NCBI RefSeq assembly: GCF_016545825.1 | Contig: NC_052614.1 | Span: 13,162,559-13,226,558 of the forward strand | Origin: Eucalyptus grandis | Lineage: Eukaryota; Streptophyta; Magnoliopsida; Myrtales; Myrtaceae | Reading direction: 5' to 3' | DNA: 64,000 bases | Part shown: positions 1-11,875 of the stretch, one piece after another | Numbering within the stretch: the stretch's first letter is position 1 | Layout of the letters: each line of letters opens with the position of its first letter | Made by a program: the position numbers and the translations under genes | Notes under the pieces: model-generated | What the model was told of the DNA's origin: nothing | Database searches by the model: none | Seen by the model: only the letters and a program-made list of their open reading frames with translations

Positions 1-1245
1 CTGGTCATTCCTCATGGAGTGGGATTTGAGTGAATGTCAAGGTCATTTGATGATCATTCTGATTGCTCTAGATGGCATGTTAATATTTGGTTAATTGTTT
101 TTGTCGTTTCCGTTGCTTAGGCGCTATTTTCAGGTGAAACTCAGGGTTGTTGCTTCTGCATGGGTAATGAACGTTGCGGGTCACTTCTGTTGTTTTGGGC
201 GTAAATTTAATTGAGTCGAGCCCCGTTCAGGTGTTGCTGTGATTGCTCATGTTGAAACATTAGCCTGTCGATTTCCTGGCAATGTTGGCATGTTTTTATG
301 TCGATTGTTTAGATGAGTTGTGGGTTCTGCACTCTTAACGTTGTTGATTAAAGGTGCCTGGGCTTGTTATGCGAAACTTTTGGTCCCATTTTTTAGTATA
401 ATTTAGATTTTTACGAAGGCACGTAAGAATTTGTCATGGTTGAACATCATTCGTATGAGCGGAATGGGCTTATTTGCATACAGAACGTTGATCTGAGCTG
501 TGAATTGGGTGTATTGTTGTGATTGGTGGCTTAATTTCGTAGTTCTTGAGCCCACATAGGCATAGGATTCATGTCATAGAATTCTAGTTTAGTTTAGATT
601 TAGGTAGAGTAGTCTCTTAGGAAAAATTGGATTTGATTTGAACATAGCTCGTGGGCGTTACTACTGTCCTAGGGTTTAATAACAAGATCGTGTATTTGTC
701 TAACACTTCATTGAATTTACTTCCATATACTTTATTCTATTGTATTGGTTGTGATTATGTACTTCCTTCTAATTGCACACTCACCCATGGATATCTTTTA
801 GTAGCATAGGGTGAGGATTGTGTGGATCAAGTCCCCAATTTTAGAACTTTAGTTGCATAAAAGTAAGATACCTTCCATGCTCACTCAACTCTTAGCCGGC
901 CTCAATAGTCTAGTGGCGACCCCTAGTTAGGTTGGATTTCATTGATGGACCTACTTGAATTGTAATTTTCCAATGTCACGCGAAGTAAGGGTTTAGGAGA
1001 ACCCGATTCTGCGCTGATTAAGGACTGCCAGTTTTCAACTTGACATTACCTTCAGGAGGGTCGTTATAGGTACACTCGTGTCACATTTATCTTAAATTAA
1101 TTTTCGTGTCACAAAAAATGCAAACTAATATATCGGTGCCACATTTAACCTAAATCAATTTTCGTGTTACAAAAATTGCCAAATTGGTACATTAGTACCA
1201 CATCTACTCATAATTAATTTGCGTCACAAAAAATGTCCAATCACT
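1..1245. repeat. LRR-downstream duplicated unit, copy 1 (noncoding)
   Basis: This noncoding stretch matches 51140-52490 at the same order of landmarks, for example the opening CTGGTCATTCCTCATGGAGT and the later CTTTATTCTA segment near 729-738. A second partial copy follows at 2285-4345 and a third, more diverged one at 5060-5450. It lies downstream of LRR-1 just as 51140-52490 lies downstream of LRR-3, so it belongs to the segmental duplication. The only open frames in it are short and not shared between copies, so I call no gene. Confidence 0.75.
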
Positions 1246-2284
1246 AACGGGAGATAAAATTGGCTAATTGACAGCAGATAAAATTGGCTTGAGTGTTGGC
1301 GTACTTGAGTAGTCACTTAATTGAACCCATCACCTACGGGAGTTTAAGGGTGATGCCTGATGTTTATTGGATGCTCGGTGGGGGTCTAGATGTCAAGTCG
1401 TGGTTGAGGTCGGACCGATGCTCCTTTATGGAATGCCATCTAGGTGGGGGTTCTAGACGTTGCCGTGCTCGATGGGGTGGGATGATACCCAGTCATGTCG
1501 GAAGACTGCCAACCCTTGTAGTGGCCATGGCCCAAAGGATCGTAATAATTGAAACTCGTGTATTGGTAATATGCATTGATATTATGGAATGTGTTCTGAT
1601 TATTAGTTATGCTTAATGCATTGATATTGGCATATGTGATTAACTAATGTGCAGGATGCACCAAGGCAAGGTAAGGATGCCTACGGGTTACTTGACAGCT
1701 TTAATATTTGTCTTTGGGGTTGGTTGCCTGACCATGTTTATCGTTAAGGCAAAGCAAGGGTTGCTTTGCTATTGATTTGCCATCGATATAACATTGCATG
1801 TTTAGGCTGTCTTCAAGATGAATTAGCATCCTAATTGAGGCTTAGGTCGTTAACTCGCTGAGATATTTATATCTCATCCCATTATTGTTTAATATTTTTC
1901 AGGCCCGTAGTATGGAAAACCGTCATGCTTGATTCAGGGTCCTTTTGGAGAAGAGAGATTGGTCTAGCATTAGTGAAGTTTAGGTTAACCTTGACCCACT
2001 GTTGGTTTTTGTGGTTGGTTGGAAGTTGCCGGTGTAAGGGCTTGAAATCATTAAACTTCCTAGGGTTAACAGTAAATTTGTAATTGAAGTGATTGGTTTG
2101 ATGTTGTGGTGTTTTCCATGCTATCCCTATTTGTTGTCATTGACTGGGTGTTGTTTATATCAAATGCTTTCGCTTGTGTTTAATTGAAAGATAAAAATAA
2201 TGAGTCGACGACGCATATTGGGACGTCACAACTAATTGACTGTTGAGGGATGTTCGCACACTCAGGGGTTCGGGGCGACACACA
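1246..2284 (+). repeat. LTR-like fragment between two copies of the duplicated unit
   Basis: Homology to the duplicated unit stops near 1245 and restarts near 2285. The spacer ends in GGTTCGGGGCGACACA, which resembles the LTR ends in this window (compare GGTTCGGGGTGTCACA, read on the minus strand at 8092). I see no retrotransposon protein and no clear target-site duplication, so this is at best a solo or truncated LTR. The 107-codon open frame at 1293-1616 has no recognisable domain. Confidence 0.4.
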
Positions 2285-4345
2285 TTTGTCATGGTTGAAC
2301 ATCATTCGTATGAGCGGAATGGGCTTATTTGAATATAGAACGTTGATCTGAGCTGTGGATTGGGTGTATTGTTGTGATTGGTGGCTTAATTTCATAGTTC
2401 TTGAGCCCACGTAGGCATAGGATTCATGTCATAGCATTCTAGTTTAGTTTAGATTTAGATAGATTAGTCTCTTAGGAAAAATTGGATTTGATTTGAACAT
2501 GTTCTGTGGGCGTTACTACTGTCCTAGGGTTTAACAACAAGACCGTGCATTTGTCTAACACTTCATTGAATTTACTTCCATATACTTTATTCTAGGCAAA
2601 AGAACGCTTCCAAGTGTCATGACTTTGCACAAAGGGACATTTAAGTGCCATAACTTACGAAAAGTACACTTAAGTGCCACATTCGAAGAAAACAGATCAC
2701 TTAAGTGCCACTTCGCCAAAGTCCGGCCAAAACACCGACGTGGCATTTTTCCGGCGAAGCGAGCCCAAAACGACGCCGTTTTGCACGCTGACGTGGCCAA
2801 ATAATACAAAAACGGCGTCGTTTTGGGCTGACGTGGTAAAAAAAAAAATAATAATTAATTAAATTAAATTTAAATTAAAATTAAATTTAGTTAAAAATAT
2901 TAAAAATAACAATTTTAAAATTACATTTAGTTAAAATAATAAAAAATAATAATTTAAAATATAAAAACATTTTAAAAAAATTTTAAAAAAGGAAAAGGGG
3001 GAGGCGACTAAGGGATCGGCCCTCAACCGTCGCCGGAAAGGGCCGGCGACGGCGGGGGGGAGGGTCGGCCGGGTCGCTGGCCCCTAGCCGGCGAGGGTTG
3101 CCAGCCCTTGCCCGGCCGGGACAAAGGCCGTCGCCCGTTGGGGTTGCCCCGGCGGGCGACGGCCCTTGGCTCGCCGGCGAGGGCCGCGACCCTCGCCGGA
3201 GATCTGGCGAGGGCGGTGACCCTCCTTAGATCCGTGGCCAATGGCAGGGCTCGCGGCCCTCGCCCAAATCCAGCGAGGCCCGCGACCCTCGCCCTATCTG
3301 GGGAGGGCTGCGACCTCGCCCGATCCGGGGGCGAGGGCTCGCGAGCCCTTGCCGCCGGCTCGGCCGGGTCGCAGCCCTTGGCCGTGGCTCGGCAACCCCG
3401 GCGACCCTCCTCCCGCCATCGCTGGCCCTTCCCGGCGGCGGCGGTGGCGGCGGCGGCGAGGGCTGATCCCTCGGCCCGCCTCCCCACCTTTCCTTTTTTA
3501 AAATTTTTTTTAATTTAATTATTATTTTTTAATATTTTAACTAAATTTAATTTTATATTTAATTAAATTAATTTTTTTATTATTATTTTACCACATCAGC
3601 CCAAAATGACGCCGTTTTTTACCACGTCGCGTGCAAAATGGCGTCGTTTTGGGCTCCGTTCACCGGAAAAATGCCACGTCGGTGTTTTGGCCGGAGTTTG
3701 GTCGGATTGGCACTCAAGTGATCCATTTTACTCCGATTTTGGCACTTAAGTGTACCTTTCGTAAGTTATGGCACTTAAGTGTCCCTTTGTGCAAAGTTAA
3801 GGCACTCCAGTCCGCACGTCCTTTATTCTATTGTATTGGTTATGATTATGTACTTCCTTCTAATTGCACACTCACCCATGGATATCTTTTAGCGGCATAG
3901 GGTAAGGATCGTGTGGATCCAGTCCCCAATTTTAGAACTCTGCTTGCATAAAAGTAAGATACCTTCCATGCTCACTCGGCTCTTAGCTAGCCTCAATAGT
4001 CTAGTGGCAACCCTTTGTCAGGTTAGATTTCATTGATAGACCTATTTGAATTGTAATTTTCCAATGTCGCGCGAAGAAAGGGTTTAGGAGAACCCGATTC
4101 TGCACTAATTAAGGACTGCTGGTTTTCAACTTGACATTACCTTCATGAGGGTCGTTACAGGTACACTCGTGTCACATTTATCCTAAATTATTTTTCTTGT
4201 CACAAAAAATGCAAACTAATATATCGGTGCCACATTTAACCCAAATTAATTTTCGTATTACAAAAATCGCCAAATTGGTACATTAGTACCACATCTACTC
4301 ATAATTAATTTGCGTCACAAAAAATCCCCAATCACCAAAATTTTT
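2285..4345. repeat. LRR-downstream duplicated unit, copy 2, split by a MITE
   Basis: Bases 2285-2594 repeat 430-738 nearly word for word and 3821-4345 continue the same unit (738-1245). The gap between them is the MITE at 2595-3820. No coding potential is shared between copies. Confidence 0.8.
2595..3820. mobile_element. MULE-like foldback MITE with GC-rich core
   Basis: A 1226-bp insertion flanked by a perfect 10-bp target-site duplication CTTTATTCTA (2585-2594 and 3821-3830). The uninterrupted site survives at 729-738 and near 51890. The ends form a long inverted repeat containing TTTGCACAAAGGGACA and several copies of CACTTAAGTGCCA (about 2619-2715 and 3705-3795); the outermost ~25 bp have diverged. 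Inside are AT-rich arms (about 2830-2990 and 3495-3590) around a very GC-rich core (about 3000-3490). No transposase is present. A 9-10 bp duplication and long terminal inverted repeats fit Mutator-like elements. Open frames in the core on both strands (3023-3518) follow base composition and are not genes. Confidence 0.85.
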
Positions 4346-5059
4346 CTTGACATGGATACATTTTTTTTACTCCAAGGACCCTCGTCCGATTAAGACTAGA
4401 TACAAACTGTCTGAGAACCAAACTAATGGCAACCCATAGGTTCCAAATTCCAAGATATGCTAGGCTCGTTGCAGATTCTAAAAGAGAATCTGTTTTGATG
4501 GGTAGGTTCCAGGTTCTTAGTTGGCGGAATCTTGAACCTCTAACCTAGAACCTAGAATCAGTTTTAATGTTTTTCTTGGTTCATATTTTCGCACAATCAT
4601 GCGATATTCCATGCTATTCGATGATGAGTGTATAATCTAGAATTACTAGTTTGAGCTTTTATTTTATGACTGAGACTTTTACTTTATTAATGTTCATATT
4701 TTCGTGTATCTTTATGGTCAGTAAATTGTAGCAACAAGTGATAGTCATTAAGGGTTTAATTCACTATGATTGTTTAATTAATAATCTAAGTGGAACCTGA
4801 GTAGACACAGGAATTGATCCAGGGACCTGTAATAGGTTAGGTTCCAAGTTCTAAATTATATGAGGTAGGTTCTAGGTTCCAAAAATTAAAGAATCTGTTC
4901 TAATGGGTAGGTTCTAGGTTTCATATGAACCGCTTATCCCTAGTGCTTATATTAAGACTTTGTTCACCCAATTAAGCTTGTATCAAATTTGATAGATTTA
5001 ATACTACAATATTTGTCAAGTTTATTGAGATTACCTATTCATCCCATGTAGGTAATACC
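4346..5059. other. Intergenic stretch with TAGGTTCCAGGTTC-type repeats
   Basis: No gene is visible. Variants of TAGGTTCYAGGTTC recur near 4427, 4503, 4836, 4865 and 4908, and an inverted form near 4537-4555, suggesting a decayed foldback element of about 500 bp. I could not define its ends. Confidence 0.35.
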
Positions 5060-5450
5060 GTTAGCCAACAGTAGTTAGCATATTGAAGGGACACCGGTTA
5101 AAGAATTATTGTAAATAAATACTTGATCTCATATCTCTAGTTGCATAAAAGTGAGGTACCCTCTATTTTCACTTGGCTACTAGACGGCTTCAATAGGATA
5201 GTAGCGACTCCCAATTTCATAGATAGATCTATTTCAATTTTAATTTTCCAATGGCACTTGAGATAAGGGCTTGGGAAAACTTGAGCCAACTGAAGATCTT
5301 TAGTTTTCAACTCGACATCACCTCTAAACTCATCTTCGCCTTGCCACAAGGGTCACGGTAGGTACGCCCATGTGTTGTATTTTCCCTAAACTAATTTCAC
5401 CGTCACAAAAAAGTTTTAAACTGATATACTCATGCCTAGGAGGCCCTGGA
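5060..5450. repeat. LRR-downstream duplicated unit, copy 3 (diverged)
   Basis: Landmarks such as AGAGAATTATTGTAA, ATCTCTAGTTGCATAAAAGT and the GGGTCACGG(T/C)AGGTA motif occur in the same order as at 52040-52330. This copy is the most diverged of the three beside LRR-1. The minus-strand frames 5137-5557 are not conserved in the other copies. Confidence 0.65.
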
Positions 5451-5951
5451 ATTTTACAATAAGATTCTTTGAATCTAATTTTCGAATATGCTTTGAGGTT
5501 TGAACCTTTAGGACTCCAGTTAACTATTGCAAACAAGTGTGATAGGTAGAACTGCAAATCAAAGATCTAATATCAACCTGCAACTTCAACAAAAATTTGG
5601 AGTGGGACAATGACAGATTTAGTGATCCTTAAGGACATTAAATAGCACTTTCAATCATGTATGAATAAATAAAAATTATGTAAACCTGGGCCAAATGAGC
5701 TTTGATAGCTCTTAATCTTCGTTCCCATGGACAAATAAGAATGGCGTACGCTAACAAGAAAAAGGACATATAGGAGTTGCAAAGCGAGCATGTTCATCTA
5801 GTCAATCAACCCAATTCATACATCACGCTTAAAGAAGATGATAACAGAATATAAATGAGCATCCATATGCCAAATTGCATTTTAATCTGACAAAAATTGT
5901 CTTCCTTGATCTACATTGCACATAGTTCAAAGGGACCACTTCCCACCAATT
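5451..5951. other. 3' flank of LRR-1
   Basis: Aligns by eye with 52770-53172, the 3' flank of LRR-3 (shared GCAACTTCAACA and GGGACAATGACA motifs). It presumably held the 3' untranslated region of the receptor gene. No independent gene is seen. Confidence 0.55.
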
Positions 5952-7691
5952 TCATTGGCCCCCATGAAATTTGATGATCTTTTGCTTTGGCTTCTTCATC
6001 CATTTGGCTCCTCTTTTGTCCATCCTTATTATTTTTTATGCCAACCATTTGGGTCTTCGAATTTCACATGTAACATACGCTATGGAGATTCCAATTATGA
6101 TTCCAAATGTATAGCATATCTTGACTGCTTTCTTATCGAACTTGCTACCATGCTGTCTTGAATTATCCTCTTGGAAGAATGATGGTGGTGGAGGCTAAGC
6201 ATCACCAGGGCATGCGTTTCGTAATGGAGTTCCACATAAGCTTAGGTTTCCACGAAATGAATTGCTTGTGAATGTGCTCAATTACTTGTCTTGAGGTATG
6301 GGGCATGTGAGTTCATTCTTTGAGAGGTCTAAATACTCAAGGAATGACAAATCGCCCAATTCTCTAGAACCCTCCCACTAAGCTTGTTTGAAGATAAATC
6401 AAGCCATTCAGGTTAATCAAATTTCCAAGGGTTGAAGGAATGGAACCCATGAGACAGTTGTGGGAAAGGTTGAGCCCTATGAGAAAATGAAGATTTCCAA
6501 TGACAGTTGTGATGTTCCCTTTAAAAGAGATGAGTGATAAGTCAATGCTTGTGAAGATGTTCAAGATCCTCTCTAGTGAATCTCCTTTCCTTTCATGATC
6601 ACGTTCATAGAAAGCTTCATAGAATCATGTTCCAGCTTCCTGCCTCATGCATAATGATTTGTTTTGTGGCTCTTGCCCATTTTGTCCATTCATCATCCCT
6701 TCAAGTTTTGCTATCAAATTAGCTAGTAAAGGACCAGCAAAGTCATTGTTTGAGAGATCCAAAATGTGTAACTTAGGAAAGAAATGATCTACCCTTGGAA
6801 AATTTAAAATACATTTAAAATTGTTGGACCTCGAGTAAGGACTTTTAGGTCGATAGTCTTCCCAACCATGCTTTGGGAACTTATCCACTATCTTATTGTT
6901 GCTCAAATCTAGGACTTCCAAGTTTTTGGAATTGACAAAGGATTGTGGCAATGTGCCTTCAAATATATTTTGATTCAAATCAAGAGTTCTCAAGCTACTT
7001 TGTAGTGAAGATGTTCGAGGGATCATGCCCAAAAGACTATTCATTCGCAAGTTCAAAATAGATAAACCACTGCTCAAGTATGATAAGCTAATTATTAGAC
7101 AAGATGAGGAGTGAAAGGTTGGTGGCATTGCAAATCAATAAAGATATCTTCCTCGAAAGTTGATTCTCGTTGAGGCGTAAATAGACTAGGTTAGTCAATT
7201 TACCGAAAGAAAAAGGAATTGGACCGGTGAGCTAATTTTCACTTAGATGCAATAGGTCCATAATTTGAATTTTTCCTGAGTCATTAGGAATGCTACCAAA
7301 AAGATTTTTGAAGCTTAGTAGCAGCACCTCCAAGTTCGTTAGATCCCCTACAGATCTAGGAATCAAACCAGAAAGCTTATTGAGGTGGAGGTCCAAATAA
7401 ACTAGGCTGGTCAAGTTACCCAAAGATGAAGGAATTAGGCTGGTGACTTGATTTCCATTTAGCTTTAAGTCATGCATAGCGCGAATATTTCCTATCTCGT
7501 TAGGAATGTGACCAAAAAACTAGTTATCATAGAGGTAAAGAAGGGTAAGCTCCATCAAATTGCCTCATATCGGCGGGATTGAACCGGTAAGATTATTATT
7601 GTTAAAGACTCAACAAGATAAGAAGGTTCGAATTCCCTAGAGTGGAAGGAATTAGTCTTGTCAGGAAGTTGGTATCCATGTGGAGCACTTC
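5952..7691 (-). pseudogene. LRR-1 receptor-like protein pseudogene, C-terminal segment
   Basis: This is the 3' part of an LRR receptor-like protein gene read on the minus strand. Many 24-residue LRRs of the form LxxLxLxxNxLxGxIPxxLGNLxxL are visible, but they are scattered over several frames (6364-6564, 6625-7128, 7232-7477). The end matches LRR-3: the single membrane pass and basic tail lie at about 5952-6150, with a stop equivalent to that of LRR-3 near 5952. Lesions include a 23-bp deletion shared with LRR-2 (near 7092) and loss of about one LRR near 7638. The segment ends exactly at a retrotransposon. The rest of the same gene lies at 17188-17258, 25916-26417 and 28795-28935. No kinase domain is present. 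It is surely non-functional. Confidence 0.9.
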
Positions 7692-8091
7692 TGATGTGGA
7701 CATCGAGCCATATCGAGGAGGAGGTGCTAAGGACCCATTGTCTATTCCGACTGGTTCGATCACTCGAGTGCGGGCCAAGCAATTCAAGCAAGCTGTTGGT
7801 GTCATGGTTCATGATCTTTGGTGTGGAGATGATCTTAGATCAAATCTTGAAGAATCTTGGAAATATTGGCGTAATCTTTGGCTTGGAGATGACCTTGGAT
7901 CAAATCTTGAAGAATCTTGGAAATCTTGGTGCAATTTGATTATCTGGTCACCAAATATTTGATCAAATCAAAAAGAATTATCTTTTTTGTTTAGGCATAT
8001 TCTAGAATATGACGTATTAGATTTCTAGGGCTGTTTTAGGATTTGTGTAGCAACTAAAAGGCCTATATTAAGGACTAGCCGACTTTCTTTG
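7692..8091 (+). repeat. Gypsy-1 5' LTR (truncated)
   Basis: Matches the start of the 3' LTR at 16600 up to the words GACTTTCTTTG. It holds a 60-bp tandem duplication (7814-7873 and 7874-7933) that the 3' LTR has only once. The last ~260 bp present in the 3' LTR are absent, replaced by foreign sequence from 8092. Confidence 0.85.
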
Positions 8092-9080
8092 TGTGACACC
8101 CCGAACCACCTAGGGTCGCCACAGGCACCTGACGTTACACCTAATGGAACACTTGCTACACCTCTTAGAAGAGGCGTCGTAAAACATAGACATTTTTTTT
8201 TAAACAGTCCCAGCGCAACTCATTAGCGGAAGCAAAATATAACATCGCCATCTCACCCTCCATCAACCATGATACAATTGCACACCACTATCATCATAAT
8301 AAAAGACAGCCATGACACTTTATTTATATATTTTCAAGATGGGTTTCCTTGGGTCGGTACATCAAAAGGAAGGCCAGAGCTCAGCCACACTCGGCCTAAA
8401 ACCCTAAAAAGAAACAGTCGACCCACTACAACTCGCGTACAAGATCCCCCATCGCTAGTGTTGGCTAACCATCTCAAAAAGTTTCAGCTCTTACTCGACA
8501 CGCACAGGCCCTCACACCCATCCCGGTGCATCAGGCGGTGGCGGCGGCAACATCCCACGCATCGCTCCGTTGCGTCGGACATGGACGAATATGAACTCCT
8601 GGACAACAGGGCCCCCAGCCAGGCCCACATCGTTCATAACTAAATAGCGCACTCGAATATACGAAAGACTAGGAATGGAAGGACAGTCAAACTCCTCGCA
8701 CTCGACCTCTACATCCGAAGGTAGGCCTTAGAATACACCCCGCGTGACAGCAGGGAGCGGCATGCTGCTAATCTGAAATGTTGGTCCCCGAAGGGGTGAG
8801 TACAACCACTCAGCAGGTAAAGAAATCCAATAACCAACTCATTGCAACATGCAATACAAGCACAGCATCATACATGTTAATCATGCATCCAAGCAGACTT
8901 ACCTCGAAACCATGCATATACAGTCATACATCTTCATCACAATCATAACACATACATGTCATCATGTCATAGGTTATCATCATCATGTCATACACATATC
9001 ATCATCATCATGGCATCATCATATCATATCATATATCACCATCATCATGACATCATCCTATCATATATGCACATCATCAT

Positions 9081-9212
9081 GCAATAGGTGATCATCATCA
9101 TATCATGTCATACATCATCATCATGCCATAGGTGATCATCATCATATCATGTCATACATCATCATCATGCCATAGGTGATCATCATCATATCATGTCATG
9201 TATGCATGATTC
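9081..9212. repeat. 44-bp tandem repeat, three copies, ATC-rich
   Basis: Units beginning GCMATAGGTGATCATCATCA start at 9081, 9125 and 9169, so the period is 44 bp. They sit in a larger CAT/ATC-rich tract (about 8930-9200). The tract belongs to the long LTR. Confidence 0.85.
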
Positions 9213-9339
9213 AATTTCCACTTTTAACTTTCAATTCGATCACCACATCATTCTTTCTCGGGATCATCAATTTCATCCCATACTTTACACTCGCACCCCA
9301 TCCTAGCATCGCGAGAAAAACCTCCGACATTCAGCCACT

Positions 9340-9545
9340 TAAGGCCACCGGGCATCCGGCACCCCCACATTCCGAGCATCTCGCATCCCAACTGGCTTCA
9401 CGAGGCATCCCCTCGGGCAAAGACCTCCGAGGCTTCCGGCACCCAACCATTCTGGGCATCCTGACACTCCTAGGGCCATCCGGCCATGTCTCTCTATACA
9501 TTCCGGGCATCCGGCACCCCTCGTCCCGGGCATCTTGATACTCCC
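9340..9545. repeat. CCGGGCATCCGGCACCCC-type degenerate repeats
   Basis: Variants of GGGCATCCGGCACCC recur near 9350, 9436, 9478 and 9508 in a GC-rich patch inside the long LTR. Open frames on both strands here follow the composition. Confidence 0.5.
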
Positions 9546-10260
9546 AGGGCATTATCATCCGCCATAATAGTTTCCTCATTTATCATTGTCCACATTTACC
9601 AATTTAGTTCTCACTTAGCATGGCACTTGATGCAATGGCAAATAAAATCACTTTCATCTTCAATCTATACATGCATTATCAGTCATCATCATGTATGCAT
9701 CAAGGTACAATCATCCATAAAGACAAAGTTCATGGAATTCATACAATTAAAATAGTCCATTTATCATGCCCTCTTTTTCTCTTTTTTGTTTTTTGAAATT
9801 TTATTTAAATTCCAGCTTGTATTATTTTGGAAATATTTAAATTAAATATCCACATGATTCCCAAAAATCATGAAATTAAGACTAGTGATAGACAAGACAA
9901 TAGGGTAATAATTTCATGAAAAACATAAGGCCAAATCAATTTCCATACAAAATTATAATTCACACAAATACAGCATGAAATTTCAGATAAAAACAGAACG
10001 CACAGTTTCCGAACTAATTTGATTAAAATATCCAAACGACCTCCGAAAATTATGAAATTTCACCAGGTTATAGCCAAGACACTAAGGTAGATTTTTCATG
10101 AAGACTTCTAAGCCACATGCCTTTTATATTATTTTCTACAGTCACACGAAGCTTCTGGATCTAATACCGAAAAGTCCAGTGCATGGTTCTCCGAAATACT
10201 GATTTTTTACCCACTTATACTTCTTCTTTTCCTCTGAAATTTGGATATGTTTTACTTCAA

Positions 10261-10925
10261 GATGTTCCCTACAACTTTCATGAAGAGATCTAAGTCAAAT
10301 TTCCAAAGGACAGTCTCCATATAGGTCCATGAAGTCTCGGGTAACCTGTACCGCGTCTCCAGATCTACGGTTTTCAAGAGTAAGTTGATTCACTAGGCTA
10401 AACTCGTTCATTTTGCTTCAAATTTTAGTATGTTAAACTTCAAGATGTTCTCTACAAGTTTCATGAAGAAGTCGAAAAGATATTCTTAGTAAAAATCAAC
10501 ATGCAACCACAAATCCACCGAAAGGTCAGTGAAATCGTTCCAGATCTGGTGTCTCCGTAGGATGAGTGTTTGACCCCTCAAATCTCCAATAATTTTACAC
10601 CAAATTTTAGTATGTTATAGTTTAAGATGTTAGATAAAACTTTTATGAAGAGATCAAAGTCAAAATCGAACTCAAAATATGCATGCAAGCTCTCACAAGG
10701 TTCTGACTCAAACGGTTCATGCGAAAACATTCCAGATCTAGCATCTCCGTAGGATGAGCATTTGACCCCTTAAATCTCCATCATTTTACACCAAATTTTA
10801 GTATGTTTTATTTTAAGATGTTAGATACAACTTTAATGAAGAGATAAAAGTCGAAATCGAACTCAAAACATGCATGCAAGCTCTCACAAGGTTCTGACTC
10901 AAACGGTTCATGCGAAAACAGCATG
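10261..10925. repeat. Degenerate ~185-bp tandem array within the LTR
   Basis: The phrase AGATGTT..CTACAACTTTCATGAAGAG recurs near 10261, 10446, 10628 and 10817, a spacing of about 182-189 bp. The last two units are the most alike, sharing CAAGCTCTCACAAGGTTC and CTCCGTAGGATGAG. Confidence 0.75.
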
Positions 10926-11734
10926 CAACTCAAGAACAAACCACACTAGCTTCACTCCCATGCCTCCAAATGTTCTAGATTCCGACCATACATGCAAAAC
11001 ATTGGTGCAAGAGTAGAAAGTGGATTCCCAACTTGCCTCTAGACCACACGAACAACGGCACACGGCGGCACACGGCGGCGAACGGCGGTGACTCCTTCCT
11101 CTCCCTCTCTCTCGCACGGTTCACTCTCTCTCTCTCCCTTTCTCTCTTGGCCGAATAACCGGCCACTCTCTCTCCTCTTCTTCCCTTTTATTTCCCTAAA
11201 CCTCATCATTTGCAATCATTAGATTGCCTTTCAAATTGGCCAATGCATGCCATCCTTCTTGCCACTTGTCACAACTCATGCATGGGCTTGGGCTTGGGCT
11301 TGGGCCTCCCTTGTGGCCGACGGCCACACCTCCTTGGGCCTCAATGGGCCGGCGACAGCAGCCCCATCCGCGGCTCTAATTGGGCCGACTAGCTTGGCCC
11401 ATTAAAGCTTAGGCCAATGGGCCTAAGGCCCAACCTAATTAAACCCACAATTTCACTCTAAATTATTTATCTTTAATTATTTATTTTATAGAGTTTAAAT
11501 TTTAAAATTCACATGGCCAAAGAATAAATCATCCTCATAAATTTATCCTTTAATACTAATTTAAAAAAACTTAAAATCACAAGCACAATAACACATAGCC
11601 TTAAGAAAACTAATGGCTAAAACATAAACCATAGGTAATTTCATTACCTAATATTGGCTTTAATTCCTCTAGAGGGTGACTTGAATTTTGGGATGCCACA
11701 ATTCTCCCCTCCTTAGAGAATTTCGTCCTCGAAA

Positions 11735-11875
11735 TTAGACATCACTTGTGCCTTCTTGAAACAAATAAAGGTACTTTTCCTTCATCTGATCTTCACTTTC
11801 CCATGTGGCTTTCTCCATATCATGATGTCGCCATAATACCTTAACCAGAGGAATCTTCTTGAAACAAATAAAGCC
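11735..11875 (-). pseudogene. Chromodomain-like integrase tail (fragment)
   Basis: The minus-strand frame ending at 11735 holds VKVLWRHHDMEKATWE, followed by a YLYLF motif, the usual C-terminal chromodomain-like tail of plant chromovirus integrases that guides insertion into heterochromatin. Upstream residues in the same 198-codon frame (to 12331) are antisense to Gypsy-1 gag and are not real. Only about 45 codons survive. Confidence 0.65.

Larger units (their letters stand above)
8092..11700 (-). repeat. Long LTR (about 3.6 kb) of the nested chromovirus
   Basis: Bounded by TG..CA ends and next to a polypurine tract on the minus strand. It contains several internal tandem repeats (listed separately), and the open frames within it (8269-11392) lack recognisable domains. 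It is large for an LTR, though kilobase-scale LTRs are known in the Tekay/Del chromovirus group. Confidence 0.65.

Noticed and set aside
1293..1616. 107-codon plus-strand frame
   Set aside because: No recognisable domain, and the surrounding sequence looks like an LTR fragment.
3023..3518. Overlapping 86-154 codon open frames on both strands, Arg/Ala/Pro-rich
   Set aside because: They lie in the GC-rich core of a MITE, overlap on both strands and show no domain; few stops are expected at this composition.
9081..9212. Regular repeats considered as a CRISPR array
   Set aside because: Contiguous tandem units without unique spacers, in plant DNA.
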